Counted from the stretch's first letter, positions 1 through 8,732 are shown. The stretch is 64,000 bases of DNA from Longirhabdus pacifica (GCF_004115085.1 NZ_QXJP01000010.1:59641-123640), one strand, 5' to 3'. Numbers and translations are program-made. Notes: generated by a model from the sequence alone, not told the origin.

Positions 1-1362
1 AGCCGAGTTCGTTTCTGCTTTTGCGCCTACTTCTTGCAACATCGCTTGTACGTTGGTAATAAATTCTTGCAAACTTCTCGTTTTCTCATGGAAGTTTTCC
101 ATGTGCGTCGTGATCGTGTCGAAAAGTTCTTTTACTTCTCCCATGCCCTCACGATTTTTGACGATATCTTGTTGAGAACGTGAAATAATTTCATAACTTT
201 TTTGCGTATCTGTTCTAATCGTTAATAGCATTTCTGAAATGTTATTCGAAGCTTCTTTAGAGGATTCCGCTAACTGTTTAATTTCTGTTGCAACAACAGC
301 AAACCCTTTTCCATGCTCTCCTGCTCTTGCTGCTTCAATCGATGCATTTAATGACAATAAATTTGTTTTTGAAGCAATGTCAGAGATCGTTGTAATAATT
401 TTTTCTATAGATTCCGTTCTATTCTCTAAATTCTTCATGATGTTCGTGGTCGTTTCGATATTGCTGTTAAATGCTTCAAGATCATTTTCCAGCAATTGTA
501 TACGCTCTCCACTTTCTATTGTTGCATCTTTTGTGGATTGAATGTAGTTGTTCATCTGTACAGCAGAGTGCGTCATATCATCTACTTTTTCATTTGTCGT
601 TTCCATTTCCATATAAATAGCTTCCGTTTGATCAGATTGAACAACATACGATTTGGAAATGTCCTCAATAGATTCAAAGATGTCGGCTGCCGCTTGGTTA
701 ACCACTTCAGTATCACTGTTTAGTTCTTGCTGATATTGTTTAACTAAATCAATAGAAGATTTAATATGACTTAGTACAACTTTCAACTCTTCTTGATTTT
801 TCTCTGCTTTCATTTTCTGAACTTGTAGATCCTCTTGCATCTTTTGATTAAAACTAGATTGCAATAACGTAACGAGTGTAACAAAAGAAAAAGGCATGAC
901 AAGATACAGGATATCAGAATCAGATAAGTTAGAACTTACTATACTGTCGTTATAAGTTAAAATTAAAGCTAAAGTAATCACATAACTAAAAACATTAATC
1001 ATTTTATCTTGATATATACTTACAATAGAAACAAAAACAAAAAAGAATAAAAGATTAATAATATGTGGTTCGTTAATCATAACTAGTGCTAAAAAAACAG
1101 AAATAATAGCTACCGTTACATATTTTATAATTTGATGTGTTTTTAATAAACTAGTTTTAAACAAAGTAATATTTTTATATATAACGAATGCTAACGGTAG
1201 GATAATAACAACCATTATTCCTATTAATTGTAGTATGGAAATAATATCTTTTTGAACAAAAAAATTAAAAATCTGTGTAAATGTTACGAGTAGTCCAAAT
1301 ACGGTAATGCACCAAATGTTTCTTTTTTTCGATAATGATATTGCATGATCTGCTCCACTCAA
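1..1362 (-). CDS. Methyl-accepting chemotaxis protein, 3' end cut by window edge
   Basis: The reading frame runs off the left edge; about 454 codons are visible. The first ~165 residues hold roughly five or six hydrophobic segments and no obvious extracellular sensor domain. A long coiled coil follows, with the MCP signalling hairpin, recognisable by 'SLNASIEAARAGEHGKGFAV' around residues 360-380. Such proteins pass signals to CheA/CheW. The start is TTG, preceded by GGAGGT at 8 nt; no in-frame ATG is better placed. The sensor-poor membrane N-terminus suggests it senses a membrane or energy state rather than an external ligand, but that is inference. Confidence 0.9.
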   Translation of the reverse strand, partial: MSGADHAISLSKKRNIWCITVFGLLVTFTQIFNFFVQKDIISILQLIGIMVVIILPLAFVIYKNITLFKTSLLKTHQIIKYVTVAIISVFLALVMINEPHIINLLFFFVFVSIVSIYQDKMINVFSYVITLALILTYNDSIVSSNLSDSDILYLVMPFSFVTLVTLLQSSFNQKMQEDLQVQKMKAEKNQEELKVVLSHIKSSIDLVKQYQQELNSDTEVVNQAAADIFESIEDISKSYVVQSDQTEAIYMEMETTNEKVDDMTHSAVQMNNYIQSTKDATIESGERIQLLENDLEAFNSNIETTTNIMKNLENRTESIEKIITTISDIASKTNLLSLNASIEAARAGEHGKGFAVVATEIKQLAESSKEASNNISEMLLTIRTDTQKSYEIISRSQQDIVKNREGMGEVKELFDTITTHMENFHEKTRSLQEFITNVQAMLQEVGAKAETNSA

Positions 1363-1379
1363 CTTGAGAAACCTCCACT

Positions 1380-1916
1380 TCATTTTGCTTTCACTGGTTC
1401 AGGTATCCACTTATCACGATACCTTTCACTTTGTTTATTTTGATATACATGTGCGACGTCGATCAGCGTAGGAATAACTTTGCCTCCTTTATACATAAAA
1501 GGCTCACTTGTCATCTCTACTATTAAATTTAATTTATTTTTTAGCAAATAAAAAACCTCTTCACTCGTTAACGAAACACAGTGGGTCATCTGATGTCTTT
1601 CACCGTAGTCCATGGCCACTTCCATAATCACAGGCGTTAACTTACCTCTGTATTCTGGTAAGATAGCAAAACCATCCACCTCGAAAATAGCAGGGTACGT
1701 ATCGATAGCTTTTTTGAAAAGCTGCTTAGACTCGTCTCTCATTTTCTCATACGGTGTTATTTCACATGTACCACCGGCCGTATCGCTGTCCACCAGCATA
1801 AGATATTTTTCTGATCTTTCATTATGTTCAATTTCAAACCCTTGTTCTTTCCAACAAGCATCTTTAATTTGATAGAATTGTTGTGACATTTCTTCGTTAT
1901 TTACTAGTTTATACAT
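1380..1916 (-). CDS. GNAT-fold acyltransferase-like protein (copy 1)
   Basis: 178 residues. The centre holds a GNAT-like motif A ('FAILPEYRGKL', about residues 83-93) after a conserved 'AGGTCEITPYEKMRDESK' block. The overall pattern recalls GNAT-superfamily enzymes of the N-acyl amino acid or autoinducer synthase type (FeeM/LuxI-like) more than small-substrate acetyltransferases; this is inference. The start ATG has GGAGGTGTTCTC directly upstream. It is followed in the same direction from 1985-2512 by a close paralogue, so the pair arose by tandem duplication. Substrate unknown. Confidence 0.7.
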   Translation of the reverse strand: MYKLVNNEEMSQQFYQIKDACWKEQGFEIEHNERSEKYLMLVDSDTAGGTCEITPYEKMRDESKQLFKKAIDTYPAIFEVDGFAILPEYRGKLTPVIMEVAMDYGERHQMTHCVSLTSEEVFYLLKNKLNLIVEMTSEPFMYKGGKVIPTLIDVAHVYQNKQSERYRDKWIPEPVKAK

Positions 1917-1984
1917 GAGAACACCTCCTTTTCTTACATATCGGAAAGAAACAAGTTATTTATAAATGTTTTGCATGTCTTCCT

Positions 1985-2512
1985 TTACTTCATTGCTACT
2001 GTCTTGCGCATCCATCTGTAACGGCGGTTCTCTTTGCTGCTGTATACATCCTGTACATCAAAGCCAATGGGTATTGTTAACCCACCTTTATAGATAAAAT
2101 TTTCACCTACTTTGTCCACCATTAAATTTAATTTTTTCACTAAATAATACACTTCTTCGCTTGCTAACGAAACACAATGGGTTAGTCCATGTTTTTCACC
2201 GTAATCAACAATGAGTTTCATAACTATGAGTGCTAGTTTTCCCCTTTGTTCAGGTAATATAGCAAATCCGTCCACTTCAAAAATGGAAGGATATGTATCA
2301 TAAGCTTGTTTAAAAACATGTTTGGACTCGTCTCTCATTTTTTCATAGGGAGTAAACTCACAAGTACCTCCTGCAATACCGGCATTCGTATAAATGAGGT
2401 ATTTTTCTGATTGCTCGTGATGTTCGATCTCATATCCAGCTTCTGTCCAACAAGCATCTTTAATCTCATAAAATTGTTTTAACATTTCATTATTATTTAC
2501 TTTTTTATACAT
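1985..2512 (-). CDS. GNAT-fold acyltransferase-like protein (copy 2)
   Basis: 175 residues, colinear with the protein at 1380-1916 over its whole length: both start MYK.VNN.EM, both carry AGGTCE.TPYEKMRDESK and FAILPE.RGKL, and both end in a basic tail. The frame opens ten codons earlier, but GGAGGTAATACC lies inside that extension and is correctly spaced for the ATG at 2512, so I use that start. It is the upstream gene of the pair, with about 70 nt between them. The most likely family is GNAT with an acyl-chain substrate; no specific function can be given. Confidence 0.7.
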   Translation of the reverse strand: MYKKVNNNEMLKQFYEIKDACWTEAGYEIEHHEQSEKYLIYTNAGIAGGTCEFTPYEKMRDESKHVFKQAYDTYPSIFEVDGFAILPEQRGKLALIVMKLIVDYGEKHGLTHCVSLASEEVYYLVKKLNLMVDKVGENFIYKGGLTIPIGFDVQDVYSSKENRRYRWMRKTVAMK

Positions 2513-2702
2513 GGTATTACCTCCACTTAGTAAGTTCGGCAAGAAACACTAAAATTATAAAATAATTGTTGCTGTATTAAAAGATTCATTTATACAAAAT
2601 AGGATAATTATGGTTAAAATATAGTTTATATTTGTTGAACATTGGATAAATAAAGTGAAAAATCTATTACTTTTATATATATGTGTCATATCTATGTAAA
2701 CA

Positions 2703-2737
2703 AAAAAATCAAGTCTATGTTGCCTACTTGATTTTTT
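2703..2737. terminator. Bidirectional intrinsic terminator-like hairpin
   Basis: A perfect inverted repeat (AAAAAATCAAGT / ACTTGATTTTTT) with a short loop. It gives a U-run in either direction and lies in the spacer between the VOC-family gene end (2798) and the promoter region of the GNAT-like pair (2512). It most likely terminates the VOC-family transcript. Confidence 0.6.
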
Positions 2738-2797
2738 ATCGGAAAATGTTCACTATTTTTTTAGTAGAATTTATAATATTTTAGTAAATGTTTAAAA

Positions 2798-3172
2798 TTA
2801 TTTTACATGTCTTTCTATCATTTCGATTCGGTTGCCAAATGGATCATGCAAATAGATTCGATCTGCAAAGGGTAGGTTTTTATCTTCGATGTAAGGGATC
2901 TGTTGTTCTTTTACATGATGTATCAACGTTTCAAGGTGATGAACGTGTAGCGCGGGATGAGCCTTTTTTGCAGGAATGAAGTGGTCTTCTACTCCTAAAT
3001 GAAGTTCAATATGACCTGATTTGAACCATACTCCACCTCTATGTTGTAAAGCAATTGGCTTTTCTATTTCCACAAAACCTAATAGATTGACATAGAACAA
3101 CCTTGCTTCTTCTTCTTTTCCTTTGGGCATGGCTAGTTGAACATGATCAAGATGAGTGAAAAATTCGTTCAT
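2798..3172 (-). CDS. VOC-family (glyoxalase/bleomycin-resistance fold) protein
   Basis: 124 residues, the usual length for one VOC module. It starts 'FFTHLDHVQLAMPKGKEEEA' and ends with 'YLHDPFGNRIEMIER', the characteristic closing strand with the metal-ligand Glu. 'GHIELHLGVED' supplies the second ligand strand. These proteins act as dimers, binding a divalent metal and either isomerising glyoxals, opening rings or sequestering drugs; which applies here is unknown. It diverges from the sirtuin gene at 3274, so the ~100 bp between them should hold two promoters. Confidence 0.8.
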   Translation of the reverse strand: MNEFFTHLDHVQLAMPKGKEEEARLFYVNLLGFVEIEKPIALQHRGGVWFKSGHIELHLGVEDHFIPAKKAHPALHVHHLETLIHHVKEQQIPYIEDKNLPFADRIYLHDPFGNRIEMIERHVK

Positions 3173-3273
3173 AATAATACTTCAACTCCCTTCATCTCTT
3201 AGTATATCATGAGATGGAAGAGAATTTTCACGGTCAAAATCGTGGTATGATAACAAAAAGGAGGGCGTTCAAC

Positions 3274-4059
3274 TTGAAATTTAATGCTATTTACGAAGAC
3301 ATAGCACAGGTAATTACAAATGCGAAAAAAACGGTCGTATTAACAGGTGCAGGCATGTCAACGGAAAGTGGTTTGCAAGATTTTCGCAGTAACAACGGGT
3401 TATGGGCTGGAAAAGATCCCATGGAAATAGCGAGTACGCATACGATACGTCCACAATCTTTCAATGAAAGTGATACACAATATCAGCAACGTATTCACGC
3501 GTTTGTTGACTTTTATGTAACGCGAATTAAGGAAGTGAACACACATGAACCCAATGCAGGCCATCGAATATTAGCCGATTGGGGACGTAAAGGCTATATT
3601 TCTAGTATTGTTACGCAAAATGTAGACGGCTATCATGAAGCATGCGGTGATCCCGAAGTATTTCCACTGCATGGTACGTTGTTGCGTTTACGCTGCCAAC
3701 AATGCGATACTGCATATGGTATAGAGAGATATATGTTGACTTCTGATGAGCGTACATATTTTTGTGACCAATGTGTGACAGGACTCATTCGTCCAAATAT
3801 TGTACTGTTCGGAGAAGGATTGGATGAGAATTATGTAAAAGCGGAACAAGCTGCGAAACAAGCAGACGTCATGCTTGTCTTAGGAACGTCACTGCAAGTG
3901 ATGCCAGCAAGTTATTTGCCGATGGAAGTTGTGGATCGTGGTGGTAAACTCATTATGATTAACTTTGACGACACGCCATTAGATCGTTACGCAGATCATA
4001 TCATTCATGGTGAAAAAATTGGAGAGGTATTACATAAAATAGATTCCTTGCTAAGTTGA
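3274..4059 (+). CDS. NAD-dependent protein deacylase, sirtuin (Sir2) family
   Basis: 261 residues. It shows the Rossmann motif 'LTGAGMSTESGLQDFRS', the catalytic 'TQNVDGYHEACG' with 'PLHG' following, a four-Cys zinc site (CQQC ... CDQC) and the late NAD-binding 'LGTSLQVMPA'. Sirtuins remove acyl groups from lysines using NAD+. The frame is open 20 codons further upstream, but AAAGGAGG lies immediately before a TTG at 3274, so I take that as the start. The gene ends inside a tandem TAAGTTGAAT repeat and is followed by a strong terminator. Monocistronic. Confidence 0.92.
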   Translation: MKFNAIYEDIAQVITNAKKTVVLTGAGMSTESGLQDFRSNNGLWAGKDPMEIASTHTIRPQSFNESDTQYQQRIHAFVDFYVTRIKEVNTHEPNAGHRILADWGRKGYISSIVTQNVDGYHEACGDPEVFPLHGTLLRLRCQQCDTAYGIERYMLTSDERTYFCDQCVTGLIRPNIVLFGEGLDENYVKAEQAAKQADVMLVLGTSLQVMPASYLPMEVVDRGGKLIMINFDDTPLDRYADHIIHGEKIGEVLHKIDSLLS

Positions 4060-4074
4060 ATAAATAAGTTGAAT
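4052..4074. repeat. Tandem TAAGTTGAAT motif overlapping the sirtuin stop codon
   Basis: TAAGTTGAAT occurs at 4052-4061 and again at 4065-4074, 13 bp apart. The half-site resembles the ATAAGTTG/CAACTTAT motif found as inverted repeats at 12176-12213, 18235-18267, 31348-31368 and 31465-31483. No function can be assigned from sequence. Confidence 0.4.
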
Positions 4075-4110
4075 CCAAATGAAATGAAAGATAAGAATGA
4101 ATGTAACGTG

Positions 4111-4158
4111 AAAAGGCTGTCCCTCAAGTAAGTTGCTACACTTAGAGGACAGCCTTTT
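4111..4158. terminator. Intrinsic terminator shared by two convergent genes
   Basis: A long hairpin: AAAAGGCTGTCC pairs with GGACAGCCTTTT around an internal loop containing further pairing (CAAGT/ACTT). A run of T or A flanks both sides, so it can end both the sirtuin gene and the biosynthetic operon arriving on the minus strand. Confidence 0.8.
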
Positions 4159-4174
4159 CATTGTAATGCATAAC

Positions 4175-5062
4175 TTATGATTGTTCTTTCCACATCGCAC
4201 CAGATGCCGAGCGTTGTCTTGCAAGTTCTTCTCTTTTCTTCCTTACCTCTTCTAAAGGGGTGTCTTCAATATCTACGAGCCCTGTAAACGTATCGTCGAT
4301 AGAAAATACAATAGTGGACTGTTGTTGTGTACCGTTTCTGATATATACAACTTCCTCCGATGCTTGTTTTCCATAATAAGAAGATACGACACGAACAAAT
4401 TCTCTATAGTTGTTGACGGGTTTACCCCCAATGGAGAGAATGACATCCCCTTTTTGTAATCCAGCTTGATCTGCAGGACTGTTTGGGAATACTTCCATTA
4501 AGTAGTTTCCAGCTGCTTCGGCAGTACCCGTTTGTTTACTTTGCTCTTGATTCACGGTGCAATTGACCACACCCATTCGTGGGAAGCTAAACATTTCTGT
4601 TCTGAGGTCTAAGCCTAACTCCAACACGGATTTTAAATTCATGAGCGATCTTCGCCATCCCATTTCCAAACATTCGCGAAACCATTGACCGTGTGTATTG
4701 TCTTCAAATCCTTTTACTTCTAATTCTAGTTTAGTGAACTCACCTGCTGCTTCTAATCTATATGTCGTTTGCACGATGTATTTTCGCATTTGCCCGTCGG
4801 GGTCCATTGATTCATATTCATCGGCTAAAGTCATCAAGGCATATGGCTCACACACTTTGACGGTGGTCACATTGTTAATGTCTCCATAGTTGTAATGGTA
4901 CATATCTCCTACTTTAGGTTCTCCATCTATTCCAGTTGTCGTTCCATAGAACGTCAAATACGAATTAGAACCTGATGGGGTTGCTACAGACCACCAAACT
5001 TGCTCTATTGGTGCTTCTAAATAAGTAATATTGAGAGAACGATCATTTGGACATGTAATCAC
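4175..5062 (-). CDS. SRPBCC (AHSA1-like) domain fused to a PDZ domain
   Basis: 295 residues. Residues ~8-150 look like a START/SRPBCC helix-grip domain ('LEAPIEQVWWSVATPSGSNS' near the N-terminus, 'RRSLMNLKSVLELG' as the long C-terminal helix). Residues ~185-260 form a PDZ domain ('LMEVFPNSPADQAGLQKGDV', then 'GGKPVNNYREF'). There is no signal peptide, so the PDZ is cytoplasmic, unlike HtrA or Ctp proteins. The start is GTG with GGAGGG at 7 nt; that ribosome binding site overlaps the stop of the FAD oxidoreductase gene, so the two are coupled. SRPBCC proteins bind hydrophobic ligands and can act as aromatase/cyclases. A role in handling the cluster product is inference. Confidence 0.75.
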   Translation of the reverse strand: MITCPNDRSLNITYLEAPIEQVWWSVATPSGSNSYLTFYGTTTGIDGEPKVGDMYHYNYGDINNVTTVKVCEPYALMTLADEYESMDPDGQMRKYIVQTTYRLEAAGEFTKLELEVKGFEDNTHGQWFRECLEMGWRRSLMNLKSVLELGLDLRTEMFSFPRMGVVNCTVNQEQSKQTGTAEAAGNYLMEVFPNSPADQAGLQKGDVILSIGGKPVNNYREFVRVVSSYYGKQASEEVVYIRNGTQQQSTIVFSIDDTFTGLVDIEDTPLEEVRKKREELARQRSASGAMWKEQS

Positions 5063-5065
5063 GGT

Positions 5066-6232
5066 TTATCCCTCCATTAACATCGTATAAATATCTTGAG
5101 CATGTACACTCATTTCTTTTGCGAGACTGGGGAATGTACATAATAAGTCTGTCATTTGTAATTGATCTTGTGGGATGGAAGTTGCTGCTTTTGCTAACGT
5201 TTGTAAACAGGCATCGTACTGTGGTTTAATACGTTCATCACGTTTTGCAACATAAAGGCTCATTGCACTTTCCCAACATAATTCATGCTTTAACCATTTA
5301 TCTAAACATTGTGCAAGAATTTTAGCCATGCAAACTGCATTATCTATGCCTGAGCCAGAGATCGGATGTAAATAAGCAGCGGCATCACCAACCAATACCC
5401 ATCCTTGTCCATAAGCTTGTCTTATGTAGCTAGCTGTACTGGCAATCCCGCGTATGTTATTTTTCATTTGAATGTTCTTGGTTCGTGAACGTAACGTTTC
5501 AATTTGCTGTATTCTTTGCAAAAAATGATGAGTCACATCGTGGGACCAATGTTCGAATGTTTGCTGTGGAATCATGACGGCAATACAGTGCATGTCCTGG
5601 TCCAATGGGTTACATAACAAAATGTCTTCGCCACTCCAGTACCATTCCATCGTGGGAATCGGCAAAGCATACATACCATCTACATAGGCATAGTACACCG
5701 CTAAATGGTTTGCTTTTGATGCATGGTACATTTCCGCTTTAACGCTTTTGGCAACGATGGAATTTCTTCCGTCTGCACCAATGACGAGTTTTGCCTCTAC
5801 TTCTTTTTCTTCTCCTGCTATGGTTTTGTATTTTACTCCTGTAATGTGTTCGTCTTTTTGCAGTGTGGTAAGGACTTTCGCTTGTAATACAATATCGATA
5901 TTTTCTGTATGCTCTAACTTTTGAAATAACCATGAATCTAATAACTCTCTTCTTACACTGAGTGCTCTTGGTGTCACGGTAATGTTAGACTCGAACACCC
6001 TGGTTTCTACATCTACCCTCATTCTTGTCATTTCCGGTATTGCACTTTCCTTAAACTTTTTGGTGATATCTAGTGAATCATAAATGTCGGTCTCCCCAAT
6101 AATATGAGAGGAAAGCGTAGGTCCTGGTTGTTTATATTGATCGATAATGAAAATGCGATAACCTTGCTTGGCCAGAAAATATGCTGTTACTGCACCGGCA
6201 CACCTTGCACCGACGATAATGAAATCGTACAT
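5066..6232 (-). CDS. FAD-dependent oxidoreductase, PHBH/geranylgeranyl-reductase-like
   Basis: 388 residues. Markers of the para-hydroxybenzoate hydroxylase fold are present: N-terminal dinucleotide site 'DFIIVGARCAGAVTAYFLA', middle 'LVIGADGRNSIVAKS' and C-terminal 'GWVLVGDAAAYLHPISGSGI'. The family includes aromatic and polyketide hydroxylases, flavin-dependent halogenases and prenyl reductases. I do not see the halogenase WxWxIP motif, so hydroxylation or reduction is more likely. It is a soluble cytoplasmic enzyme, translationally coupled to the SRPBCC-PDZ gene and probably tailors the product of the ACP-based pathway encoded upstream. Confidence 0.85.
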   Translation of the reverse strand: MYDFIIVGARCAGAVTAYFLAKQGYRIFIIDQYKQPGPTLSSHIIGETDIYDSLDITKKFKESAIPEMTRMRVDVETRVFESNITVTPRALSVRRELLDSWLFQKLEHTENIDIVLQAKVLTTLQKDEHITGVKYKTIAGEEKEVEAKLVIGADGRNSIVAKSVKAEMYHASKANHLAVYYAYVDGMYALPIPTMEWYWSGEDILLCNPLDQDMHCIAVMIPQQTFEHWSHDVTHHFLQRIQQIETLRSRTKNIQMKNNIRGIASTASYIRQAYGQGWVLVGDAAAYLHPISGSGIDNAVCMAKILAQCLDKWLKHELCWESAMSLYVAKRDERIKPQYDACLQTLAKAATSIPQDQLQMTDLLCTFPSLAKEMSVHAQDIYTMLMEG

Positions 6233-6279
6233 ATTCTCCTCTCTTCTCCCTTCCTTTGCATGTCAATGATACAGAAAGG

Positions 6280-6303
6280 AAGGGTCATACGAAGATGACC
6301 CTT
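6280..6303 (-). terminator. Hairpin between biosynthetic genes (terminator or attenuator)
   Basis: AAGGGTCAT (6280-6288) pairs perfectly with ATGACCCTT (6295-6303) around a 6-nt loop. Read on the minus strand it is followed by CCTTTCT rather than a clean U-run. It lies between the 172-residue gene and the FAD oxidoreductase gene, so it may let the upstream gene be expressed more strongly than the downstream pair. Confidence 0.5.
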
Positions 6304-6322
6304 CTGCTTGAGGTTTATGTCA

Positions 6323-6841
6323 TTAGTTGGATTGTAAGCATCCGTAGATTTGACCAATTTGATTATCTTGCTCATCATACATAGGGACAACACTTTCAGA
6401 ATAGAAAGTAGCATCTTTCGGTGGAAGTCCTTTTAAAGTACCTTTCATATGAATAGGTTGTTTGTTATGGAAAGTACCTTCAGGAGTTTCTAATGTCCAG
6501 TACAAGTAAGACTCACCTTGTACACCGTCTGTCATTTTTTTGTTGAAAGGTATAGTAGCACTAGCTTTCATTGGTGCACCTTGTCCATCTAGTCCACCGC
6601 GAACACGGATGGTTTGTCCAGGCCAGATAACTTCAGAAGTTGCAACAAGGTCTACATTCATAATGTCAAGATCAACTGTTACACCAGATTTTAAGCTGAA
6701 TTCTGAATCATTTACTGTGAAGTGAGTTGGTTCAGCTTGCGTAAATTGTAATTCCTCTGTTCTACCGTCTAAAAGCTCTAAATACGTTTTACTGTTTGAG
6801 TTTTCAAGTGTCATGGAAAGTTTTTTTAATGCTGTTTTCAT
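6323..6841 (-). CDS. Conserved-looking hypothetical protein of the ACP cluster
   Basis: 172 residues, mostly alternating hydrophobic and polar strands with few helices, suggesting a beta-sandwich. No signal peptide or membrane segment. I cannot assign a family. Notable stretches are 'VIWPGQTIRVRGGLDGQGAP' near residues 92-111 and a GxYGCLQSN-type tail. The start ATG has AGGAGGTAGTATCC upstream. It has its own spacing of ~120 nt from the next upstream gene and a hairpin after it, so it may be a separately tuned, abundant component, for example a carrier or binding protein. That is inference. Confidence 0.6.
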   Translation of the reverse strand: MKTALKKLSMTLENSNSKTYLELLDGRTEELQFTQAEPTHFTVNDSEFSLKSGVTVDLDIMNVDLVATSEVIWPGQTIRVRGGLDGQGAPMKASATIPFNKKMTDGVQGESYLYWTLETPEGTFHNKQPIHMKGTLKGLPPKDATFYSESVVPMYDEQDNQIGQIYGCLQSN

Positions 6842-6964
6842 GGATACTACCTCCTAATATTCTTCTTGTGATTGCCTCCCGGGGATAGTTACATTTTCTC
6901 ATGATTTTTAGGTATTGACTCAGCTTTAGTGACCTTCACTTTCGTTTTTATGTGTGGTGTGAAA

Positions 6965-7210
6965 CTATTTCGCTATTAATGCTTCTAGTAAATCGCAAAT
7001 ACTAGTGACTTTACTGAAATGATCTAAATAAATGGACTGATCTTCAATTTCAATGTCAAAAGCATCTTCAAGAGAGACAACGAGTCGAATAAAGGTCATC
7101 GAGTTAATGCCTACTTTTAATAAATCGGTGTTATGATCAATTTGTACATTAGAAGGGATGATATCTTCAATGCATTGGATTACTTTACTTTCTAATTGCG
7201 CTCTGTTCAT
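6965..7210 (-). CDS. Acyl carrier protein (ACP 1)
   Basis: 81 residues, a single carrier domain. The phosphopantetheine attachment serine lies in 'LLKVGINSMTFIRLVVSLED', where GINS replaces the usual GxDS; this variant is common in stand-alone carriers of amino-acid or polyketide-like pathways such as BtrI. Helices I, II and III are all in register. It needs activation by a phosphopantetheinyl transferase, and one is encoded at 8325-8732. The ATG follows AAGAAGGCAGATAGT. It is one of two ACPs in the cluster, so different intermediates may be carried on different ACPs. Confidence 0.9.
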   Translation of the reverse strand: MNRAQLESKVIQCIEDIIPSNVQIDHNTDLLKVGINSMTFIRLVVSLEDAFDIEIEDQSIYLDHFSKVTSICDLLEALIAK

Positions 7211-7276
7211 ACTATCTGCCTTCTTTCCTTACATTAGTAGTCATAAAGGGGATGTGTGTTTTGTAGGTTAACGGGG

Positions 7277-8311
7277 TTACAGTTTAAGTTTAGTATCAAT
7301 GAGATATTCCATCAGTAATGGTACAGCTCTTCGCTCTTGCTCAAAAACGGTCTGAAATTGTTGGCTAATAGAAATGAAGTATTGCTTGTCCAACGTTTTT
7401 TGATATTTAAAACTATGTGCTCTAATTTGAGCAAGCGCACGTTTAGCACGTTCATATTTTTTCTCCACTTGTTGCAGGATAGGAAGATCTGCAACTTCTT
7501 TGAGCCACTCTATACGACGTAACATCCATGTTTTATGCTGTATCATTTTCACCACGGTAATATTCCATAAGCCGTGCTCCCTCTCGTCTATCTCTCCACT
7601 CTCCATTAAAGATGAAAAAAAGTGAGATAAATATTGATTAACATAAGGCCCATTAGCAAGCATCGCTTTCGTCCCTTTCCCTGCTTGCATATTGCCACGT
7701 TCTAAAGAGAAAAACAGGTTGCTCATGGGATGGGATAAGTATGGGGCTTGCACTTTAATAGTAGAAAGAGGAAATCCATAAAAGGCGAACCATTTTTCTG
7801 ACGTGAGGTGATGGTTTTTCATGTCAAGTAATTGTTGCTCACACTGCGCATACGATATGGGGACGGTGTCATAGGCTTTACCATTCACCTCGAATGCAAT
7901 AACGTCAAAGGTTTCACTATTATCGTCGTAACCATAGATGATGGCATCATGAATTAAGTCATTTCCTTTGTAAAAATTAGAAGAAGCAATGTGTTTCCAA
8001 TTCAAATAAATGACGATATATTGCTGTTGATGCAGGGCTTCTTTGATGAGAGAGACGAGCTGGGTAGGTGAATAGGCCCTAATATCGATGGTTTCTTCCT
8101 CTAACACGTGGGTGTATATATCTAGATGTTCTTCAAACCCGACGAATGGGATAGAGAGATGGTCTTTACTTTGTAGTTGCAAGTTTACAAAGTGGTTGTA
8201 GTACCATGGTGCAAACTGGGGATTCGTCATTAAAATACTAAGTCGAAAATTATGATAACATTCTGTTGCTAATCCTGGATTGGTGTGAATCGGTAATTGT
8301 TTTTTTGCCAT
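7277..8311 (-). CDS. BtrH N-terminal-like / C39-fold putative acyltransferase
   Basis: 344 residues. The N-terminal half resembles the BtrH N-terminal domain, a papain-like fold that transfers acyl groups from ACP: a candidate nucleophile Cys in 'LATECYHNFRLSIL' and a candidate His in 'HDAIIYGYDDNSETFDVIAF'. The C-terminal third is helical and charged. BtrH moves a gamma-glutamylated acyl chain from an ACP to butirosin. Here it sits between ACP 1 and the phosphopantetheinyl transferase, which fits off-loading from an ACP. The frame is open 18 codons further upstream, but AAAGGGAGTATACTC fits the ATG at 8311 and avoids overlapping the previous gene. Confidence 0.65.
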   Translation of the reverse strand: MAKKQLPIHTNPGLATECYHNFRLSILMTNPQFAPWYYNHFVNLQLQSKDHLSIPFVGFEEHLDIYTHVLEEETIDIRAYSPTQLVSLIKEALHQQQYIVIYLNWKHIASSNFYKGNDLIHDAIIYGYDDNSETFDVIAFEVNGKAYDTVPISYAQCEQQLLDMKNHHLTSEKWFAFYGFPLSTIKVQAPYLSHPMSNLFFSLERGNMQAGKGTKAMLANGPYVNQYLSHFFSSLMESGEIDEREHGLWNITVVKMIQHKTWMLRRIEWLKEVADLPILQQVEKKYERAKRALAQIRAHSFKYQKTLDKQYFISISQQFQTVFEQERRAVPLLMEYLIDTKLKL

Positions 8312-8324
8312 GAGTATACTCCCT

Positions 8325-8732
8325 TTACAGGTCATAGCGATACAATATAACCATACCGATAGCATATTGACCGGAGTGAGACAAACTAATGTCGGTTTGG
8401 AAAGGTAGGGACTCCATCCTCTCCTTCACTACGTCATAAAACTGTAGGTATGGTTTTCCATCTTCTCGCTTTCTTATTTCCATGCCTCTGAAGTGGTATC
8501 GAATACGTTGCATTTCCTCGCTCATTGCTTTGTAAAATGCTTCTTTCACTGCCCATCTTGCAGCAAAATGCTGAGATGGTGTATGTTGCTTCTTGCAATA
8601 CTGTATTTCGTGGGAAGTGAATACTTTTTGTATAAAATGCTCCCCTTGTCGTTGCAGTGTTTGCTCAAATTGCGTGATGTCTTGGATGTCCACACCGATG
8701 CGGGGGACAGGATGAGTCACTCTTATTTCCAT
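8325..8732 (-). CDS. Holo-ACP synthase (AcpS-type phosphopantetheinyl transferase)
   Basis: 135 residues, typical of trimeric AcpS enzymes. Shows the Mg/CoA motif 'RIGVDIQDITQFEQ', the second motif 'HFAARWAVKEAFYKAMS' and the C-terminal 'DISLSHSGQYAIGM'. It transfers 4'-phosphopantetheine from CoA to the ACP serine, making the two ACPs of this cluster functional. Because housekeeping acpS lies elsewhere in Bacilli, a second copy inside a carrier-protein operon indicates a dedicated activator. Its start overlaps the end of the dioxygenase gene by 10 nt, so translation is coupled. Confidence 0.92.
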   Translation of the reverse strand: MEIRVTHPVPRIGVDIQDITQFEQTLQRQGEHFIQKVFTSHEIQYCKKQHTPSQHFAARWAVKEAFYKAMSEEMQRIRYHFRGMEIRKREDGKPYLQFYDVVKERMESLPFQTDISLSHSGQYAIGMVILYRYDL

